From: Nymphalis io
Lineage: Eukaryota; Arthropoda; Insecta; Lepidoptera; Nymphalidae
NCBI RefSeq assembly: GCF_905147045.1
Contig: NC_065896.1
Coordinates: 3,559,001-3,623,000 of the forward strand
Reading direction: 5' to 3'
Length of the DNA: 64,000 nt
Made by a program: the position numbers and the translations under genes. The notes below the pieces were generated by a model. That model did not search any database and was not told the origin of the DNA. It saw nothing but the letters and a program-made list of their open reading frames with translations. Shown piece by piece: positions 12,407-23,978 of this stretch (position 1 is the first letter of the stretch; the number at the start of each line of letters is the position of its first letter).

Positions 12407-15398
12407 TTATCTTGTCTCATCTAATTGTAATGTTTCAAATATGTGTTTATATAAGAAGTCGACAGTTTTCCCCCAAGCAACTAACGTCTCCTCGTCTAAT
12501 TTCAAAACTTCGATGAACATTTTCATTATAACTCCCTTTAGATCCTGTGAATAAATGTATCAAAATAAAAAAAATGCGTCGTCATCTATTTAATTATTAC
12601 ATATATAAAAGTATTTCAATATTTAAAACAGTTTCTATAATAATATAGTTAACTTCAAATAGAAATACATATATATCGTCAAATAAATTATTGTAAAGTA
12701 TGAATTTAATGCGTTTTATCAGTAAGTTGCATAAGATCAAATAACCATAGGCACAATTTTATAATTTTGTCCTGCAAAAAAGTACGATACCTTTATAAAA
12801 AAAATATAAAACAAGTTAATAATACGGAAGTATAAATATAAAAAAACGTGCAATTTTCCGTTAGGCGCGAAAGCATCTAGTCTTGAGTTAATAATTTTTT
12901 TTAAAAAAAGAGTACAGCTACATAAGTTAGCTTATATAAATTTAGTAGGTAAGGATAAATAAGAGCAAAAAAAAAGTATGTTTGTTATGTATTTTCACTT
13001 TATGAATTGTTTACGTTTAAAGAATTTAAACGCTTAAAAGTTTACTACAATAATTGAATGACATCTTATAATTGTTTTTTTGTTAAAAATATTAAGCTCA
13101 GCGGTTACTAAAGGTTGAATGCTAGAAGGGTTTTAGTAATATTGGACCTAACTTTATAAAAAAAGCATTTAGTACCGACCGACCAGGGTAACTCTCAATT
13201 TTTACCCTTGTAAATAGAGTTTTTATACTTACATTACATTAAAAATTTATACTTATATTAAAAATGTATACTTACATTAAAGTGCTTTTCCTCTACTTTT
13301 CGTCTCCCGTGTGACTCCCCTAGCTTGTTCATCATGACAGCAACTACTTCTGGCTGATTGAGGTTGTCCACTGCTGAGCTAAGAGACGACATCAGGTTGA
13401 TAACGTGCGCTTTAAACTGATGATTCTGACTGTATTGATATTCAGGTAGATTACGTATCATTTTAAAGAATACCTTCGTCTTTGGATTTGCGTGGAATAA
13501 TCTGTTGAAAAAAATATGTATTTCCCTTAGTGATCTTACTTTACTATTTGATTTTGTTTCATTTGCCCTAATATAGAAAATAATGCAAAGGAAATACGTC
13601 CACTTGCCGGTTTTAAGCTACAGGTTAGAAAATTTAAATAAGGCAAATATTTGGAGTAGCAATTGATTTATTACGTAGCATTGCATCGAAAACAAATATT
13701 TTGGGATATTTGACATTGAAATTTTGTCCATGTGTATATAATATTTAAGATTGTGCCAAATATATTGTCAAAGAAAGTGGTATGCGTTTAAATTAATATA
13801 TATCTCTAATAGAAGATATATATCTTCTCTTTTGGTTTGCGTGATTTTTATTGATTTCTTTGATCTCGCAAAATCAAAGAAATCTATTATATTCTATCAA
13901 CGTCGTGCACATCTGGCACTGACATGATTATCTCTTAACACGAGTGCGATAAAATTTTTATGTGCCATAAATTGAATTGAATGAACTTAATTACTTGTTA
14001 AATCAATGATTTTTATAAATCATTAACAACATTAATTAATACTTAAAAAAATGAGATGTTCAATAAACACGTTAAGCAACCGGTTCTAAAACCGGTGTGT
14101 ATTGTTAACACGAGAAAGGCGACATAACATTCTTGCGTATTTTTGGAAAAGGGTACGGTGCCAGACATTATAAAATATAATCAGCGACATGGTTTTGAAT
14201 AAACATTTTAAGTTTATATAAAATAATCATTTAATATTTACTTAATTTAACTTTAAAGCTGGATAAGTAATGGAATGAAATTGTGTTATTGTGTTTTTAT
14301 AAGCGAGGTTCGTTTGAGTTGAGTGTTGTTTTATTTCTAGGTTGGTCAAAGGCCAAATTAAGGTTTCTTAATTCATAGTACATTATATGCTGAATACATT
14401 CTCCAAATTATATGAAATTTTAACATTATAGGTTAAATTAACTGAAAGTCCAAGGCTTGTGATTCTCAGAATTCTTTATAACTTATGAGGATATATTCGT
14501 GTCATTGTAGCAGCTGAATAAAGCCAGCCCATCTCGGTTCGTGGGTGTTGTGAGCGACGACTCCCTTATTTTGTTTAATCGCATTCATCAAGCGAGTCGA
14601 ACCAATCCAACACCAAAAGCATTCTCTAGTAGTATTGGGGGTCGGTCGTTAAGGTATGCTAAACCATTTTCATGTGGTTTACAAAATTGAATAAGATAAG
14701 GGTAAGCGAATGATGATACTGTCTTAAGCCCAGGCAAGCCCTACAAGTGTTTAATTTGAATTTACAATTCATCTGTGCTTGACTACTGCCAAGGAAAATC
14801 TTCGCGGGGAAATACGTGCAACCATAGAACAAATTCTGTTGCTACAAAACTGCATTATATGTCATTAGTTTTCGCCCGCGGCTTTAAACTTATTTCATAC
14901 CAAATTTCATCAAAATCGGCTTAGACGTTTAACTGTGAAAGCGTAACAGATATACATACATACAGACAGATAGACACAGCTACTTTTGCATTTATAATAT
15001 AAGTAAAGTCTACAGATATATAATGATATGACGTTTATAACATTTTGGCTTCCTGCTTCGGTCCTTAGATCGTAGCATGAAGTTACGAGTATTATGCCTA
15101 TAACTTCCTCAATAAAGTGTCCATCAGAAAATTAATATTTTTTACTACCGCGTCCAACCATATAGACTTCAGCTTTATAATGTAAATATATATAATTTTA
15201 TGTAATTGAATATAAAGTATATCTTTATATGCATGTATTATACCTTGTGAACAATTCGATACCAGTCGCAACAGGATTGGCTCTTGCACGTGTCCAAGAT
15301 TTCTGCACCGCATACACATCTCTCATAGTTAACCCTGATATTTGATTCATATTGTCTGGGTCACCGCCCCACCACAGATGACTCACCCAACCACCCAT
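12407..15398 (-). CDS. Globin, tandem copy A
   Basis: A 172-aa haem-binding globin, presumably binding oxygen in tracheal, fat-body or other tissues like other insect intracellular globins. Coding exons on the minus strand: 15398-15244 (MGGWVSHLWWGG start), 13501-13276 and 12544-12407 (ends in TAA). Both introns have GT..AG ends (phases 2 and 0). Key residues seen: CD-corner Phe 63/64, distal His 84 in FKAHVINLM, and proximal His 116 in KLGESHGRRK, spaced 32 residues apart. About 81% identical by eye to copy B, with the same exon sizes. The first codon follows an AG, and a non-coding exon is inferred near 17123. Gly2 and Ser6 fit an N-myristoylation signal. One change of note is Leu for Trp in TVDFLYKHIF. 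No disabling mutation was found. Confidence 0.9.
14510..14760 (+). repeat. Possible RTE 5'-region remnant in intron 1 of globin A
   Basis: The stretch CCCATCTCGGTTCGTGGGTG and what follows resembles the 5' untranslated part of the RTE element at about 42870-42900 (CCAATCTCATCCCGTGGGTG). Weak similarity, judged by eye. Confidence 0.3.
14866..15005 (+). repeat. Short interspersed repeat (CGCCCGCGGCTT type) in intron 1 of globin A
   Basis: TTTTCGCCCGCGGCTTTAAA is followed by CAAATTTCATCAAAATCGG, GTGAAAGCGTAACAGATATA and a TTTATAATATAAGTA end. This arrangement is very common in lepidopteran genomes. Related fragments lie near 57790-57965, 58205-58470 and 61255-61450. Confidence 0.7.
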
Positions 15399-16310
15399 CT
15401 CTAGTTAATAACGTAATCTTTATTAATTATTGAGGATGAGATGAGAATAGAAGTATTTGTTTCTTTTAATTTTTTTACTATTATTTTAAACTAGCTAATG
15501 CTTAAAAATTTTAATTAAAAAAAAATATACTGGCACACTCACTTCAAGTCGGAACTCAATATAACAAAGTATAGTGTCAAAATAACTATTGAGTTGGCCC
15601 ACACTACGGTCTTGTCCAAAACCAGATTTACATAGAGTCAGAAAAATGGTCTCTACATTTACAAAAAAAATACTTATTTATTATATTTAAATACATATTA
15701 CTATATGATTTGTTTTGTACAAGCTTTTTCTTTGTTTAAGTCACATCTTGCAAGCCGTCGTCTTGGAATGTCTTCCTCCTACGGAGTTGAAACTTTTCAT
15801 GTTGGTTCAGTTCCGAGAACAATGCTTTTTTATGGTAAGCATGATGTGATTCTTCACCAAGGATTAGACCCCGATGTAGGAACTCCTTAACGGTCAACGG
15901 CATAGAGATGAACGATGTATGTAAAAGCGGAAAAAGCTGAATAACAAGCTTAAGATTAATTTATTTAGTCTTAAGGTTAAAAAGCTAAAGAACGTATGAA
16001 GTCGTAAATTACATAGCCGTGTTTAATTGACACGTTAATGAGTTTTATTTTGCATTTACGCCTCGCTTTAATTCATTTATACTAATAATGCGAGCTGTAG
16101 TTATATGAGTGTTCTTCGAAATTCCAAAAGGAAAGTGGAAGTTTGTTTTTATGGAAAGTTCGTCATTCTTGTTGTTAGATGCTGACGTTCCGGGGTCTTT
16201 AGTATTTATTTGTCTTTGTGTAATTAATTTGTCACCACGACTACATTATAAAATAAAGGGGATAGATAGAGAAATTATCCATAAAGCCTAGAATTTATAT
16301 AAAATCTAAA
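15399..16310. other. Inferred 5' intron of globin A; nothing else recognised
   Basis: Lies between the coding start and the probable non-coding first exon. The open frame at 15705-15890 (plus) was not recognised. Confidence 0.4.
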
Positions 16311-16314
16311 ATGT

Positions 16315-16585
16315 ACTTGGCTTTATGCAAGCCCGTCTTGGTAGGTACCACTCACTCATCAGCTATTTTCCCGCAAAACAGCAGTGCCTAGTATTTTTCT
16401 TCCGGTTTAAAATGTAACTGAGCCAGTGTAACCACGGTCACAAGGGGCATAACAGCTTATTTCCCAAGTTTGGCGCATTGCTGATGTAAGGGTGGTTATT
16501 ATTCCTTATAATGTCTATGAGCGGTGTTGATCACATAGCATCAGGTGACCCATTAGACAGTCAGCCTATTATATATAAAATCGTC
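16315..16585 (+). mobile_element. Poly(A)-tailed repeat family P, diverged copy
   Basis: Same order of blocks as the intact copy at 48774-49078: GCAAGCCCGTCTTGGTAGGT, CAAAACAGCAGTGCC, GAGCCAGTGTAAC and ATCAGGTGACCCAT. The tail is decayed. Confidence 0.7.
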
Positions 16586-16875
16586 CCTTAGATGTTGTTT
16601 TTGGGACCCCATATGATTAATGATTAATATATATAATAGTTTTGATTCGTTAGACGACAAAATATTATTGTCACACTTGAAACTGTTTTTGCAAATTCAT
16701 TTATACGTTTATTTGTTCGGTCCATTTTCACATAAATATACTAAACGAATATATTAACATATTACTATATACTATTTTTATATAGTACTGGAAAACTTCG
16801 CATATTTATGAATATAATTAATAGAATACCGGTTTTTCACAAATATCCACGATGAAAAGAATTAAGATTGGTTTA

Positions 16876-17090
16876 CCTATCTCGTTGATCTAGGGTGAAA
16901 GTTATATAGCTGCTAATCCGAAGGTCCCTAGTCAGCCCGGGTTAGGACAGTAAAAGTTAATAGGTTTTTCTGTTGAGAAATTCTCTAAAGCAGTCCGGAG
17001 TTAGGAAGATCCTGCGCATGATTCGGGTCAAGAGTCGTGACGCGCTATGTGAGAGTCACCGTTATACCTGTTTAGATAGCTAGTAGTTCA
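16876..17090 (+). mobile_element. SINE family V, diverged copy
   Basis: CTCGTTGATCTAGGGTGAAA is a diverged tRNA-like head, followed by GGTTTTTCTGTTGAGAAATT and GTCCGGAGTTAGG, which correspond to the copy at 2161-2547. It sits just inside the inferred 5' intron of globin A and has no counterpart at the matching place in copy B. Confidence 0.55.
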
Positions 17091-17122
17091 TTTCTAGTCA
17101 AAATAATTCACATAAGCTTACC

Positions 17123-17300
17123 TTGTATTTGAATTTAAACCAAATATCGTATTTAAACTACACGTGGTTCTTTTTTTAAATAAGTCGTTAAGCACGTGTA
17201 ACTCGTGTGACTGTTGTCACGATACTAACAACTCACGATATGATCACACAGACTATTATATTCTTATCGATTTAAAGATGTATAATATTTTTAATAAATC
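17123..17300 (-). promoter_or_regulatory. Probable promoter and non-coding exon of globin A
   Basis: This block is homologous to 28905-29080 upstream of globin B. Shared features read on the minus strand: the GTATCGTGACAA stretch, CACGTG at 17198-17193, CACGTG at 17166-17161, a GTTTAAATAC stretch, then a splice donor (AAG|GTAAGC) whose last exon base is 17123. In B the two CACGTG motifs are at 28967-28972 and 28937-28942 and the donor is CACG|GTAAGT at 28905. CACGTG is a bHLH E-box and contains the HIF core ACGTG. The transcription start was not located; the role is inferred from conservation and position. Confidence 0.55.
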
Positions 17301-18259
17301 AAATTAAATATAAATATCGTGTCATTGACATTCCTTCCAATATTATATATTATATACGAAAGAGTTTGTTGGTTTGGTTTATTCCAAAACAACAAATCGA
17401 TGTGATTTTTGTATTGGGGTGGGTTTTAACTAATACAATAAGCAAGGTACGATACAATATAATGGTATAAATACTTTATAAATAAACCTATATAAAATAG
17501 TAAATGACATAATATATATGAATTAAAATGATTTTACAGATTTCATCATAACACGGACGGCTATGTGACATGACCACAGAGAGTACAGCGAGACCAACGG
17601 CTCTACGTGTTTTCCGAGTTAACTCTGCCATTTTCCAAACTCCATGTGGTTTCCTACTCTAAATCTATACTGCAAATGAAATTAACAAAATAAAAATAAT
17701 CTAAAAGATAAGCTAGATCGAACAATTACGTAGTCATTTACAAACCCTTTATGTTTTACCCGAAGTTTTTTTACCTCATGTTTGTGTATAAAAATAAATT
17801 TGAATTAAAAAAAAAACAAACAGTGATCTTTGTTCTGTATGTTTTTATTTATTTATTTAATTATAATTAACTTAATAACTTAATTATATTTATTTAATTA
17901 TAATTCTATCAATAGTGGACAAAATATCACGTGAAAAATAAAATTACATTTTAAAAATCATCTTGGTAAATGTTCCACTAATTACAGGAATTAGTGGAAT
18001 TAGTGGTATTATATAACATCTAACAAAAGTCTCAATATTGCATTATGTATAATTTATTTATTAAAAGCATATAAATGGTAATTTAATAAACGTGATTGCA
18101 TAAACTTTAAAAACAATGTATACACTTTTATAAATTCTTTAGTATATAATATGTGAATAACAGGGGCATAGCTTGCCCTTGATGGGCCCTATATCAAAAT
18201 TTGTTAGGAGCCACGGTTTTATTTAAAATTAAAGTAATTGTAAATGTCACATTGCTAGT
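17301..18259. other. AT-rich DNA between the globin genes
   Basis: A SINE V fragment on the minus strand lies at about 17580-17640 (CCAACGGCTCTACGTGTTTT). A small inverted repeat of CCACTAATT/AATTAGTGG lies near 17972-18006. Nothing else recognised. Confidence 0.4.
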
Positions 18260-18261
18260 AT

Positions 18262-18345
18262 AAGACCCTTCTCCTTTTGACCAGAGGTTATGGAGCTTTT
18301 TCCACCACGCGGCTCCAATGTGGGATGGCGGATAAACTGTTTATA
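18262..18345 (-). mobile_element. SINE family T fragment
   Basis: The minus strand carries the end of the family T body: the CCGCGTGGTGGAAAAAGCTC stretch, then CTTTTGACCAG..GGAGAAGGGTCT in complement. Confidence 0.5.
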
Positions 18346-18954
18346 CAAACAACAGTAAACTTTACTGTTTAGTTTTATTGGAGTTTATTCATCTGTACAG
18401 ATCCATTATATCTTGACTGGCTCTCGAGCATAAAAGTACAGCAAGAGCTTTCATTACATAATATACATGTGTGATATGAGTAATTACGTGTATCACCAAC
18501 TTTACTGATTGAATACTTCAGTATTTTTAGTAATATAAATTATTTTAAAATATAAATTATTTCATAATATAATAAAAAAAACAAGTATGTATACCTGGGA
18601 GAAATGTGAATTATTTTTATTTCTACTAAAATATAAGCTTGAAAATTTCACGCACTCTCATCTCGGAAGCTTAACTTCGAAAATATTTGATATGCGTTGA
18701 TTATTTTCGGAAAATGGAGAAATGCGATGTGAGCGTCTCTAATATACGCATTTATGAATAATTCAGTTTTCGTCTACATTCACGCTCATTTTATTACTTC
18801 TAAACTTACCTGTACCTTTTCTTTCTATATACCTTTATTTTTTTGGTGTTAGGTTTACGATATGTCACTAGTTTTATTAAGATAATGTCAGAAACTCGAT
18901 AAAACATTTCTCAAAATGTATATCGTATATATTTGCTTCATATATTTTTTAAAT
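18346..18954. other. AT-rich DNA, nothing recognised
   Basis: No gene or repeat recognised. Confidence 0.4.
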
Positions 18955-19250
18955 GAAATCAATTATAATTATATTATAATAATAATATCCTTTGACATTA
19001 TTCACACACGGCCATCTGATCCCAAACTAAGCAGAGCTTGTACTATGGAAACCAAACAACTGATGTACTATATATTATATTACTTTTCTTTCGTAAATAC
19101 ATACTTATATAGATAATTACACCCAGACTCAGAATAAACAGACATGTTCGTGTTCACAAATGTCTGTCCTGGGTGGGAATCGAACCCACAACCTTCGGCG
19201 TGAAAGGCAAGTCTCTCACCAATTTACCACTAACCACGCCAAAAGGCTCG
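18955..19250 (-). mobile_element. tRNA-derived SINE (family G), minus strand
   Basis: The head, on the minus strand from about 19250, has GGCGTGGTTAGTGGTAAATT (box A region), CTTTCACGCCGAAGG and box B GGGTTCGATTCCC. The body contains GGACAGACATTTGTG and CTGAGTCTGGGTGTAATTAT and ends in a TATTATTATAAT-type repeat. Near-identical in layout to the plus-strand copy at 24156-24430. The head resembles a glutamate-type tRNA, but it is part of the SINE and not a tRNA gene. Confidence 0.8.
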
Positions 19251-19689
19251 TCAATTCAGTTTATTTGCTTTACTCTACATGCGGTGTTTTTAAATAAATG
19301 GACAATAAATGGACATAATAAAATCACTATTGTACTAAATACTTCTTATTTGAAAGCCCGTCTCTAATTATGGCAGTGCTATGCCAAGTAAATAAATTAG
19401 TACATTACCTGTTGCTAGAAGCGTTTACATTGTAAATTGTAATCAAGACAACGTCAGTATCATGTTTAAGCATAGGTGACAAAATGTATTTCAACGTCAT
19501 TCTAATAATAAAATTCGAGGCAAATAGCAAAGAATTGACGAGTAGGCAAGACTGGTTATGTATTAAAAAAATTTTTAAGGTAAAACTACCATAATTGTAT
19601 GATAAAGAAAATCGAGCGTGAGAAACAAACACATATTATGAAATTAAGTAAACAGAGAGCGATTGATTTTTTGATATTTATTAAATTTG
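19251..19689. other. Noncoding DNA, nothing recognised
   Basis: Open frames of 60-80 codons on both strands lack recognisable domains. Confidence 0.4.
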
Positions 19690-19905
19690 TATGCTTTTTG
19701 ATGTATTGTTCATGTGGACCAACGGCTTTACGTGCTTTCCGAGGCACGGGAGTGTACACACTTCCAACTTTCAGACTCGGGGCTGCTACTGAGCATTTTC
19801 TGACAGAAAAACCCAATAACTGTTTACTGGCCCGACCTGAGAATTGAACCCAGGACCTCCGGGTCTGCGGCCTTACATCAAGCCACGAGACCAGTCAGAG
19901 TCAGT
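19690..19905 (-). mobile_element. SINE family V, minus strand
   Basis: Reverse complement of the head and first half of the copy at 2161-2547: head TGGTCTCGTGGCTTGATGTA, box B GGTTCAATTCTC, then GGGTTTTTCTGTCAGAAAAT and the CACTCCCGTGCCTCGG stretch. The 3' half is missing. Confidence 0.75.
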
Positions 19906-20189
19906 CTACAGTCACTACAGTCAGAGGCAGTCTACTAGTATAGTTATTATCGTACATAATGTTTATGATTTGTATTAATTGTTCAAAATAAATAAATAAT
20001 AAATAAAAAAAAATACAAAGAGAAAGAGAAAGTTTCGTTATTAAAATTTATCATGGAATAGAGATTTATAAAGTCTAATTCGTTTACGATTAAGTCGAGA
20101 TCCACGTTAACTATCTACAGAAACATCTTATATATAACAAGATTCATTGAGTTTATTGTGAGCAGATTAACTTTAAACCTAGCAGAGCA
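19906..20189. other. AT-rich DNA, nothing recognised
   Basis: Only short direct repeats of CAGTC near 19897-19935 were seen. Confidence 0.4.
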
Positions 20190-20400
20190 GAGCAACGAGG
20201 CGGTATATATATATATGTATAAGCGAAATATCACTCATCATAAGATCCCCTAAACTATCCGCCCGATTGACTTGAAATTTGTCACAGGTACTCCTTCCCG
20301 GACGTAGACTTACTAAGAACAGGTTTTACGCAAATCCTATCCAAAATACATTTTTCTTCATATCTACTAGTGCGAAGCCGGGACGATTAGCTAGTATTAT
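20190..20400 (+). repeat. Interspersed repeat (GCGAAGCCGGGACG type)
   Basis: Blocks CCGCCCGATTGACTTGAAAT, TTGTCACAGGTACTCCTTCC and GCGAAGCCGGGACGATTAGC are typical of a dispersed insect retroelement tail. Family not identified. Confidence 0.5.
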
Positions 20401-21011
20401 ATGTAACTGATAATTTGTTAAATAAATGCCGATGGGTGACTAAATAAATAGTTTCATAATATTATATTTTTATTATATAACAGAACATTGTAATATACAA
20501 TCAAATATGATTATAAAAATATCATAATTAATATTTAAGTAACAATAAATTGAAATAACACAACATTAACAATTTACTAAATAATTCTACATTATTATAA
20601 TCTTTGGACATATAAAAACTCGTTTTAAAATATTATTAAAATAGTTAAATACTAACTATATATACATAATAATATCAAAAGTCATCGAAACAGTTTTTAT
20701 AACTAAATTTACGTTAGTCAATAATAATTTACCGTTATTTTAAGCGCTTAAAATAACTGTAAATTATTACTAAAATATACTTAAATTTCTATAAGAACTC
20801 ACTTCGTATTTCATTCGTAAAATTTTGAAAAGCGGCTTATGGTGACATGATATTTTGACACGTGTATCCTTTAAATTTGATTGTAATTATAAATAAAATC
20901 AATGTCGCACAGTACATTCTGATGTTAGCAAATGTGCTCTGCGGTGAGCTTCGAGATTGTTCTTAGAAAATAACAAAGCACGGAGCAAAAACTGCATATT
21001 AATTACATTTT

Positions 21012-21157
21012 GTCTTTATTTTTTACAAACGTTGCTTAGCAGTTTAGTCAAATACTGTGATTCCTCTCTTTCTGTCAACATTGATTTGACGTTCAAAAGA
21101 AGAAGACAAAGTATTGTTTAAGCTAATCGTCTGCTGAAGATCGTTTATAAGTAAGGC
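21012..21157 (-). mobile_element. MITE-like element, second copy
   Basis: Similar over its length to the element at 60407-60547 (ACGTTGCTTA, CTCTTTCTGTCAACATTGAT, TTATAAGTAAGGC). The low-coordinate end has lost the GGCCTTACTT terminus. It lies 130-275 bases beyond the stop codon of globin B. Confidence 0.5.
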
Positions 21158-21286
21158 TGTTAACTATTAAGGCGTTTCAGTGTGTATTGTAACACAAATG
21201 TCTTTTAAAGAAATATAAGTTTTATGCTTGTTATGTCTGAGTAAAATAATACTATTATTATGGTCTTATAGTACCTTATTGACGCG

Positions 21287-23978
21287 TTAATTTGTCTCAT
21301 CTCCTTTTAATGTTTCGAAGATATGTTTATACCAGAAATCAACAGTCTTCCCCCAGGCTCCTAATGTCTTGTCATCTAGTTTTAAAACTTCGATGAACAT
21401 TTTTACTATAACGCCCTTTAGATCCTGCAAACCGAAGTCTGTTATAAAAATACTGTATCCGTCAAGTTTTTACTCAAATACCTTAAGTATTTAAGGTATT
21501 TGAGTTAAAAATCTTAACAAAGCAAAAATGTTGAAGAGATCGTCATACAAGATTTCTTAATACTCGTTCGTTGCTTTAGAAGAGTCTTTAGTACGGTTCA
21601 AGACTTGTAGTTTTGCGCAAATTGTGGAGGCCATTCGAATTACATATTTGTAACTAAAAAACTATGTATATGGTGTACTACCAATATGTTGTATACGATA
21701 TAAATAAGTGTGAAACAAGGGAAACATATTTAAATAAGTACATATTCATTGTCATCGACACACACACACACATATACATTCTTCTATCGAAAACAGAAAA
21801 TGATTCTGCACCCTGAAAATTTTGAATTTAAAAGGTCACTGCACTATCATTTTAATTCTGGAAAACTTTTGCAATTACCTTGCTACTAAAATATATATCA
21901 GAAAGAAGTGTCAACACAAACTGTCACTCAAATTTATATGACCCTTGTATGAGGTGTTTATACTTACATGGAAATGTTGTTCTTGTATTTTTCGTTTCCC
22001 GTGCGACTCTCCTAGCTTGTTCATCATTGCGGCGACAACTTCTGGCTGATTGAGGTTCTCAACTGCTAAGCTAATCGACGACATGAGATTGATAACGTGC
22101 GCTTTAAACTGATGATTCTGACTGTATTGATCTTCAGGTAAATTACGTATCATTTTGAAGAATTCCTTCGTCTCTGGATATGCACGGAATAATCTGTTTG
22201 TGAAATTAAAATATTATAAATTAATATTATTTTCCACCAAGTATGGTCTAATTAACTTGTCACGGTAAACGTAAATTTTCTAATGGCAAGTAAAAGGTTA
22301 GTTTTTCGTGTTTTTATCGATTTCTTTGATTTCGCTAAATCAAAGAGATCCTTTATATTTCATCAAAATTATTCGTTTGCGGTGTAACGCATATCTGCAG
22401 TGCTATTCTGTAAGAACCCGTGAAATGTTGACAGTTAACTTATGGTGATACACTTTATCGATGCGTGTTATAATTATTATGCTCAATGTCGTATATCACT
22501 TACTGATATTTCACGACCAATTTCTGAGATGAGGTTCCAGTTTGTTCTTACAGAATATCCCTACTGATGCTGACCTGCTGATTTCTAAGCACAATTGCAG
22601 TAAGAATTTTATTCGCCATAAATTGAATTGAATGGACTTAATTACTAGTTAAACAATATTTTTATATATCATTAACAAATGTAAAGAACTGGAAAATGAG
22701 GTGTTCGAAAAACACGCTAAACAACCGGTTTGTAAACCGGTATGTATTGTTCAGATGAGAATGGCGATATTACATTCTTGCGTATTTTTGGAAAATGTGT
22801 TAAATATTATAGAATATTATCGGCGACATACATTATATACGTATATAAGAGAAAGTATTTATTATTTAGATCGTTAAAACTGAAGGTTAATTGTAAAGGA
22901 ATTATTCCCAAAATAACTGAACTGGTTCCATAAAAACTAATTGAATTAAGAGTTATTGTGTGCTTGTAGCCGAGATTCGTTTGTGTTGGTTTATTTGTAG
23001 ATTGGGCACGATGAATGTATGAATGGACGATGACAGGGTCAAAGGCCAATCTAACGTTTCTTAATATACCGACCGTTAGTTTATAATAAATCTTGTCACA
23101 TTAGAAACGGTCGAAAAATAATAATGAATAATAATACATATTTTTTTAATATTTCAGTTTAATTTCATTTTAATTTCAGTTAAATTATAAATACACTATT
23201 ATATTTTTTAACTCGCATCACCCACTAAAAAACCAGAAAAAAGCATGCTATCATGATGATAAATACACTAACTTAACCTATTCTAAAATATATAAGCTAT
23301 CGAATATTTTATCGAATTTTATGTCACAGTTTACACACTGTCAAGCAGTTAGTCTCAAAATATAATAGGCAAGATACATACTTGGTGGTAAGGTTTTGTG
23401 CAAGCCCATTTGGGTAGGTACCACCCATTCATCATTCATATTCTATCGCCAAACAGCAATTTATAGTATTCTTGTATTTCGGCTTAAATTGTAAGAGACC
23501 CAGTGAAACTACAGGCACGAGGGACATAAAATCTTATTTCCCAATATTGGTAGCGCGTTGGTAATGTATGGAATAGTTAATATTTCTTGCAGTGCCAATT
23601 TCTTTGGGTGGTGATTATCATTTACCATCATTCACCGTTTTATATAAATAAAATAGGTTGTCAGTTTGCCATTTGATAAACTGATTACCCATTTCATTTA
23701 TATAAAAAAAGCTTTCGTAAGATTCACTTATCCCAACCATTGACTCATCAATGAATCTTTCACGTATCATGATTGAATCATCTCGGCTCTTACATAAAAA
23801 TGTTTTATTTTTATGAAAAATACCTTTTTAACAATTCAGTCCCAGTAGCTACAGGATTGGCGTTTGCTACTGCCCAAGATTTCTGCACTGCATGCACGTC
23901 TCGTCTGGTTAACCCTGATGTTTTGTTCACGTTGTCAGGATCACCGCCCCACCAGAGATGACTCACCCAACCACCCAT
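21287..23978 (-). CDS. Globin, tandem copy B
   Basis: A 172-aa globin, paralogue of copy A. Coding exons on the minus strand: 23978-23824, 22193-21968 and 21424-21287 (stop TAA). Sizes of 155, 226 and 138 bases and intron phases 2 and 0 equal those of copy A. Canonical splice sites include a strong donor GTAAGTATA after exon 2. Phe 63/64, distal His 84 (FKAHVINLM) and proximal His 116 (KLGESHGKRK) are present, so haem binding is expected. The start MGGWVSHLWWGG follows TTTGATACAG, a good acceptor, which argues that the start codon opens an exon and that a non-coding exon lies upstream (near 28905). The open frame continues further 5', but that part is not conserved in A. Trp is kept in TVDFWYKHIF, unlike copy A. 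Confidence 0.93.
21467..21511. repeat. Near-perfect palindrome in intron 2 of globin B
   Basis: The arm ACTCAAATACCTTAA is followed after four bases by its complement TTAAGGTATTTGAGT; including flanking T and A runs each arm is about 20 bases. It starts 43 bases into the intron and is not seen in copy A. Confidence 0.8.
22404..22557. mobile_element. MITE, Tc1/mariner-like, in intron 1 of globin B
   Basis: Perfect 12-base terminal inverted repeats (TTCTGTAAGAAC / GTTCTTACAGAA) are flanked by TA on both sides, as for a Tc1/mariner-type target. No transposase. The surrounding intron aligns with intron 1 of copy A, where the element is absent. Confidence 0.75.
23383..23705 (+). mobile_element. 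Poly(A)-tailed repeat family P, diverged copy in intron 1 of globin B
   Basis: GTGCAAGCCCATTTGGGTAG, GTACCACCCATTCATC, GGCACGAGGGACATAAAATC and TTTCTTGCAGTGCC match family P in order. The last part is diverged and ends in a short A run near 23705. Confidence 0.65.
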
